From assembly GCA_050486545.1 (NCBI GenBank), contig JBJHDM010000005.1, forward strand, positions 47,346-111,345: 64,000 nucleotides of DNA. The letters run 5' to 3'. Both the position numbers and the translations under genes were made by a program. Source of the stretch: DAOMNN01 sp050486545 (GTDB lineage Bacteria; Pseudomonadota; Gammaproteobacteria; Burkholderiales; Rhodocyclaceae). The notes beneath the pieces were generated by a model. That model ran no database searches, was not told the origin of the DNA, and saw only the letters and a list, made by a program, of their open reading frames with translations. Below are positions 60,284 to 64,000 of the stretch, piece by piece. Every line of letters begins with the position of its first letter. The stretch's first letter is position 1.

Positions 60284-60674
60284 TCATCGAGACCAAACTC
60301 GAATCGCTGCGCCGCTGCCTGGAACGCGTACGCGAGCGATGCCCGACCGACGCCGCAACCCTGGCCGCCGACCTCGACGCCCAGGACATCGTCTCGCTCA
60401 ACCTGACCCGTGCGGTGCAACTTTGTGTCGATCTCGCCGCGCACATGCTTGCCGCCAGCGGACAACCCGTACCGGATACGATGGGCGGAACGTTCTCGGC
60501 ACTTGCCGATGCCGGCATGATCCCTGAATCGATCGCCGTGCGGTAGGATTCCGCGATCTCGCCGTCCACAACTACGATGCGATCGACTGGGCGATCGTGT
60601 TCGCGATCGCCACGCACCACCTGTCCGATTTCGAAGATTTCGCGCGCGCAGTTTCCGCGCACTGTCTTCGCTGA
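60271..60674 (+). pseudogene. hepT: HepT-type RNase toxin, frameshifted
   Basis: The first frame runs 91 codons from ATG at 60271 to TAG at 60544-60546 and covers the N-terminal HepT helices (ESLRRCLERV, VQLCVDLAAHMLA, FSALADAGMIPE). The rest of the protein continues in another frame from about 60545 to TGA at 60672: VGFRDLAVHNYDAIDW, which contains the catalytic motif R-DLAV-H-N-Y. A change of a few bases near 60541-60546 separates active site from N-terminus, so the toxin should be inactive. A sequencing error at that site is a possible alternative. The antitoxin upstream is intact. Confidence 0.82.
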
Positions 60675-60696
60675 ACTCCGGGCATTCAGCAGGCGC

Positions 60697-61098
60697 TCAT
60701 CGGCTCGCAGAATCGCCCTCCGGCTCCCCCTGCCACAGCATCTCGTAGCCCAGCTCGCTCGTCGACGTGCACATCTCCGCCAGCGCGGAGAACTTCTGCT
60801 TGAACACCGCATCGGCGTGCGAGCGTTCGTGCTGTTCGTAGCTCTTCCAGTAGGTCACGATCGCGAGGTGTTCGTCGGCGCTCTCCTCGGCGAGCGAGCC
60901 CTCCTCGGACACGAAGCCCGAGAAGCGGAACACCTGGCCGGCGATGAAACCGCCCTGTTCGTTGCCGTAGGTATCCTTGACGACATTGCACATCTCGCCG
61001 AGCGCGACCTCGACGTCGTCCATGTCGACACCGGGCTTGAGCTTGATGACGTTGAACAGCATGCGTGCGCCGAACGGCACGGTGATGGGTCCGAACAT
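60697..61098 (-). CDS. Small dimeric alpha/beta-barrel (ABM-like) protein
   Basis: A 133-residue protein of the ferredoxin-like dimeric alpha/beta-barrel type. The strands MLFNVIKLKPGVDMDDVEVAL and EHLAIVTYWKSYEQHERSHAD (cores NVIKLKPGVD and VTYWKSYEQHERSH) match antibiotic biosynthesis monooxygenase-like proteins. The start at 61098 has AAGGAGGT five bases upstream, the best ribosome site in the window. Function is not predictable; such proteins act in heme or quinone chemistry or are structural. It is not obviously linked to the neighbouring antitoxin-toxin genes. Confidence 0.72.
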   Translation of the reverse strand: MFGPITVPFGARMLFNVIKLKPGVDMDDVEVALGEMCNVVKDTYGNEQGGFIAGQVFRFSGFVSEEGSLAEESADEHLAIVTYWKSYEQHERSHADAVFKQKFSALAEMCTSTSELGYEMLWQGEPEGDSASR

Positions 61099-61162
61099 GG
61101 TGACCTCCTTCTCTCCTGGGGTGAATATCAGTACACGCTAATGAGAAGAAGTTCCCCAGGGT

Positions 61163-61585
61163 TCATGCGATCAGATCGGCCTCGAGCCCGAGAGCGGTTG
61201 CGGCAGTGGCCAGCCCATGGTCCAGGGCGTGGAGCGTTGCTCCGTGCGCATGCGCGATCGCCAGATGCAGCGCATCCCCTGCCCTCAGGGTTCCCGGCCA
61301 GCCCCGGAGCAGATGGGCAGCCGCGCGGTGATGATCGTCGAGCACCGTGAGCCGCAACATGCAGGGAGCGACCCGCTCGCTCCAGGCGTTGCACACCGCC
61401 TCGGCAGCGACGTGCGAGAGCTGCCCGGTCCGGATCTTGACCCCGAGCGCGGACATCAGCTCCGTTTCGGTCCAGGAACTGAACGCCAGCGGCGCACCGG
61501 CACTGCGCAGGAAGCGTTCGGCCGGTTCGCTGAAGGTCTCGCGCGTCAGATACGCCAGCAAGACGCTGGTATCGACGTAGCGCAT
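61163..61585 (-). CDS. vapC: PIN-domain toxin (VapC-like)
   Basis: A 140-residue PIN-domain RNase. Catalytic acids are Asp5 in MRYVDTSVLLAYL, Glu in SWTETELMSAL, and Asp in LRAGDALHLAIAHAHGATLHALDHG (core LRAGDALHLAIA). This is the classic VapC order, more typical than the two 138-residue PIN proteins at 54723 and 56443. Its start shares one base with the antitoxin stop. The pair forms a complete third antitoxin/PIN system in this window. Confidence 0.9.
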   Translation of the reverse strand: MRYVDTSVLLAYLTRETFSEPAERFLRSAGAPLAFSSWTETELMSALGVKIRTGQLSHVAAEAVCNAWSERVAPCMLRLTVLDDHHRAAAHLLRGWPGTLRAGDALHLAIAHAHGATLHALDHGLATAATALGLEADLIA

Positions 61586-61821
61586 CAGTAGCGATCGGAC
61601 TCGCGCAGTTCGCGAACGAAGCTCCCCGCCGATTCGGGCTGCATCGGCTGCATGGCGCGCAGATCCTCAAGGCTCGGCAGGGACTGGCGGACCGCCCGCT
61701 CTCCGACGAGCCGCGCCACCGCCCGCCCACGGCGCGTGATCGTGACCTCCTCGCCGGCCTCGACGAGCTCGATCAGATGGCTCAACTGGGCCTTGGCCTG
61801 GGCCAGATTGATGGTGTGCAT
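61585..61821 (-). CDS. Phd/YefM-family antitoxin
   Basis: A 78-residue antitoxin counted from ATG at 61821, which has AGGAGTG seven bases upstream. The N-terminal HTINLAQAKAQLSHLIELVEAGEEVTITRRGRAVARLV (cores INLAQAKAQLSHLIE and ITRRGRAVARLV) is the Phd/YefM DNA-binding domain. The C-terminal part, SLPSLEDLRAMQ followed by an acidic tail, should bind the toxin. The stop overlaps the PIN gene start by one base. It diverges from rpoH, so its promoter region touches the CIRCE element by about 100 bases. Confidence 0.88.
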   Translation of the reverse strand: MHTINLAQAKAQLSHLIELVEAGEEVTITRRGRAVARLVGERAVRQSLPSLEDLRAMQPMQPESAGSFVRELRESDRY

Positions 61822-61918
61822 TCGATCACTCCTGACCATTTATCTGGTCACATTATAGCCGCGCTTCCTGTAAAAATCCGGGCTCGGCATCGCTTGTCGA
61901 AGGGAACCCTTTCACCCC

Positions 61919-61945
61919 TTAGCACTCTCATGCGCAGAGTGCTAA
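61919..61945 (+). promoter_or_regulatory. Perfect CIRCE element (HrcA operator)
   Basis: The sequence reads TTAGCACTC-N9-GAGTGCTAA, an exact match to the CIRCE consensus bound by HrcA. It lies 27 bases upstream of the rpoH start. A possible promoter (TTAGCA at 61919, TAAAAT at 61943, 18-base spacer) is fully overlapped by it. HrcA control of rpoH through CIRCE has been described for Betaproteobacteria. No hrcA gene is in this window. Confidence 0.93.
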
Positions 61946-61971
61946 AATCGCTGCAAGGAGGATTGCCATTC

Positions 61972-62820
<849 letters not shown>

Positions 62821-62845
62821 CGCTGCACGGCCCCGGAAACGATCG

Positions 62846-62874
62846 AGCCCCGCACTGCGGGGCTTTTCATTTTC
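62846..62874 (+). terminator. Rho-independent terminator of rpoH
   Basis: The hairpin AGCCCCGC-ACT-GCGGGGCT is followed by TTTTCATTTT. It lies 26 bases after the rpoH stop and covers the last codons of the convergent SCO gene. Confidence 0.85.
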
Positions 62875-63448
62875 CGGCCAGCAATACCCTGAGGTCGGCG
62901 GCGATGTCGTCGGCGCTCGCCCCATGGCGCACATAGAGGCGCAGTCGTCCTTGCGGATCGAACAGGTAGGTCCCGGCCGAGTGGTCGATCGTGTAGTTCA
63001 TCCCGGTGGTGTCGCCGCTCTTGCGGAAGAAGATGCGGAACTCCTTCGCGACCGCCTCCGTTTCCTCGAGCGTCCCGTACAGGCCGAGAAAGCGCGGATC
63101 GAACACCGGCACATAGTGCGCGAGCAACTCCTGCGTGTCGCGCTCGGGGTCCACCGTCACGAACAGGGCCTGCACGCGGTCGGCGTCGTCGCCGAGCAAG
63201 GCCATCACCTCGCCCATCGTCGCCAGGCTGGTGGGACACACGTCCGGGCATTGGGTGAAGCCGAAGAACAGCGTCACGGCCTGGCCGTGGAAGTCCTCGA
63301 GACTGCGCCGATTGCCGTGATGGTCGGTTAGGACGAAGGTCTTGCCGTAGTTCGCACCGGTGATGTCCGTGTTGCGGAAATCGGGCGCGGAAGGGGCGGA
63401 GCAGGCGGCGACCACGAGCGCCGTGGCCGCGATCAGGAAGCGAAGCAT
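62867..63448 (-). CDS. SCO-family copper chaperone lipoprotein
   Basis: A 193-residue SCO1/SenC protein. The signal ends in VAAC with Cys16 as lipid site. The thioredoxin fold carries the copper motif CPDVC (Cys67, Cys71) and the distal His156 in NYTIDHSAGTYL. It delivers copper to the CuA centre of cytochrome c oxidase or keeps it reduced. It starts 14 bases after the heme o synthase gene on the same strand, which makes a cytochrome oxidase assembly group. Its 3' end overlaps the rpoH terminator. Confidence 0.92.
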   Translation of the reverse strand: MLRFLIAATALVVAACSAPSAPDFRNTDITGANYGKTFVLTDHHGNRRSLEDFHGQAVTLFFGFTQCPDVCPTSLATMGEVMALLGDDADRVQALFVTVDPERDTQELLAHYVPVFDPRFLGLYGTLEETEAVAKEFRIFFRKSGDTTGMNYTIDHSAGTYLFDPQGRLRLYVRHGASADDIAADLRVLLAGK

Positions 63449-63462
63449 TGGGTCGGACCGAG

Positions 63463-64000
63463 TCAGAACTTGAGGTAATGATCGGTCAGGAGCGCGGCAA
63501 AAAGCAAGAACAGGTACACGATCGAGAACCGGAACGTGCGCCGCGCGAGCGCGTCACTGTAGGTCCGGTAGAGCTGCCAGGCGTGGCGCAGGAAAAGCAA
63601 TCCCAGCACCACCGCAGCCGCGAGATAGATCAACCCGCTCATGCGGGTCGCGAACGGCAGCAGGGTCACCGCGAACAGCAGGCAGGTGTAGAGCAGGATC
63701 GATAGCCGCGTATATTCCGGCCCGTGCGTGACGGGGAGCATCGGCAGTCCGGCCCGCGCATAGTCCTCCGTCCGATACAGCGCGAGCGCCCAGAAATGGG
63801 GAGGCGTCCAGACGAAGATGATGAGGAAGAGCAGCAGCGCATCGGCACTGACCTCCCCCGTCGCCGCTGCCCAACCCAGGACCGGGGGCATCGCCCCCGA
63901 TGCGCCGCCGATCACGATGTTCTGCGAGGTACGCGGCTTGAGAAAGACGGTGTAGACGATCGCATAGCCGACGAAGGTCGCCAGCGTCAGCCACATCGTC
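63463..64000 (-). CDS. ctaB: Protoheme IX farnesyltransferase (heme o synthase), 5' end outside window
   Basis: About 179 C-terminal residues of a UbiA-type prenyltransferase; the start is beyond base 64000. Family motifs include YTVFLKPRTSQNIVIGGASGAMPPVLGW (core LKPRTSQNIVIGG), VWTPPHFWALALYR and ARAGLPMLPVTHG. Six helices are visible. It converts heme b to heme o for terminal oxidases. The SCO gene follows 14 bases downstream. The gene symbol follows the usual beta-proteobacterial naming; cyoE is a synonym. Confidence 0.93.
   Translation of the reverse strand, partial: TMWLTLATFVGYAIVYTVFLKPRTSQNIVIGGASGAMPPVLGWAAATGEVSADALLLFLIIFVWTPPHFWALALYRTEDYARAGLPMLPVTHGPEYTRLSILLYTCLLFAVTLLPFATRMSGLIYLAAAVVLGLLFLRHAWQLYRTYSDALARRTFRFSIVYLFLLFAALLTDHYLKF

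Overview
The window is GC-rich DNA from a betaproteobacterium, most likely a member of the Rhodocyclales (Thauera/Azoarcus/Zoogloea-like). The reasons are a complete exosortase A (XrtA/PEP-CTERM) exopolysaccharide locus, two trimeric porins of the QSNVTIYGVAD type, and an rpoH-SCO-ctaB gene order. The placement is inference from gene content, since no rRNA or tRNA gene is present.

Layout. (1) 1-3463, minus strand: a VanZ-like membrane protein cut by the window edge, two exosortase-associated alpha/beta hydrolases and an acyl carrier protein. (2) 3632-11174, plus strand: a glycosyltransferase, a GNAT-like transferase, an AMP-forming acyl/aminoacyl ligase, a methyltransferase, a PLP-dependent decarboxylase and a flippase. 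(3) 11208-30639: accessory surface-polysaccharide genes on both strands. These are an asparagine-synthetase-like enzyme, an AAC(3)-like acetyltransferase, GtrA plus a GT2 transferase, a GT-C-like membrane protein, two toroid-fold polysaccharide enzymes (one heparinase II/III-like), a second flippase, a secreted TPR protein, several glycosyltransferases and a deacetylase. One glycosyltransferase (19388-20560) is clearly richer in A+T than its surroundings. (4) 30702-54226: the XrtA core, almost entirely on the minus strand. It encodes the outer-membrane export lipoprotein, chain-length regulator, tyrosine autokinase, outer-membrane beta protein, ATPase, UDP-GlcNAc 2-epimerase, deacetylase, FemAB-like protein, exosortase A, amidotransferase, three system-specific glycosyltransferases and the O-ligase. 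A sulfotransferase plus an unusual APS kinase are inserted in it, and a FeeM-like acyltransferase diverges at its head.

(5) 54457-61821: an accessory stretch with three antitoxin/PIN-toxin pairs, a MntA/HepT pair whose toxin is frameshifted, a RelE/ParE remnant, a REP-associated tyrosine transposase with four copies of a 28-bp repeat, two porins and an odd poly-G/poly-C tract. (6) 61919-64000: rpoH behind a perfect CIRCE element, then an SCO-family copper chaperone and heme o synthase, the latter cut by the window edge.

How it works together (mixed family knowledge and inference). Glycosyltransferases build lipid-linked units, flippases move them, the chain-length regulator, kinase and export lipoprotein polymerise and export them, and exosortase A with the O-ligase processes or glycosylates PEP-CTERM proteins. 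The ligase, ACP, decarboxylase, hydrolases and acetyltransferases look like a small-molecule pathway that builds an amine-bearing acyl group on a carrier protein. The sulfotransferase/APS kinase pair suggests sulfation. No PEP-CTERM substrate protein, no initiating phosphoglycosyl transferase and no PrsK/PrsR regulators were found here, so they must lie elsewhere.
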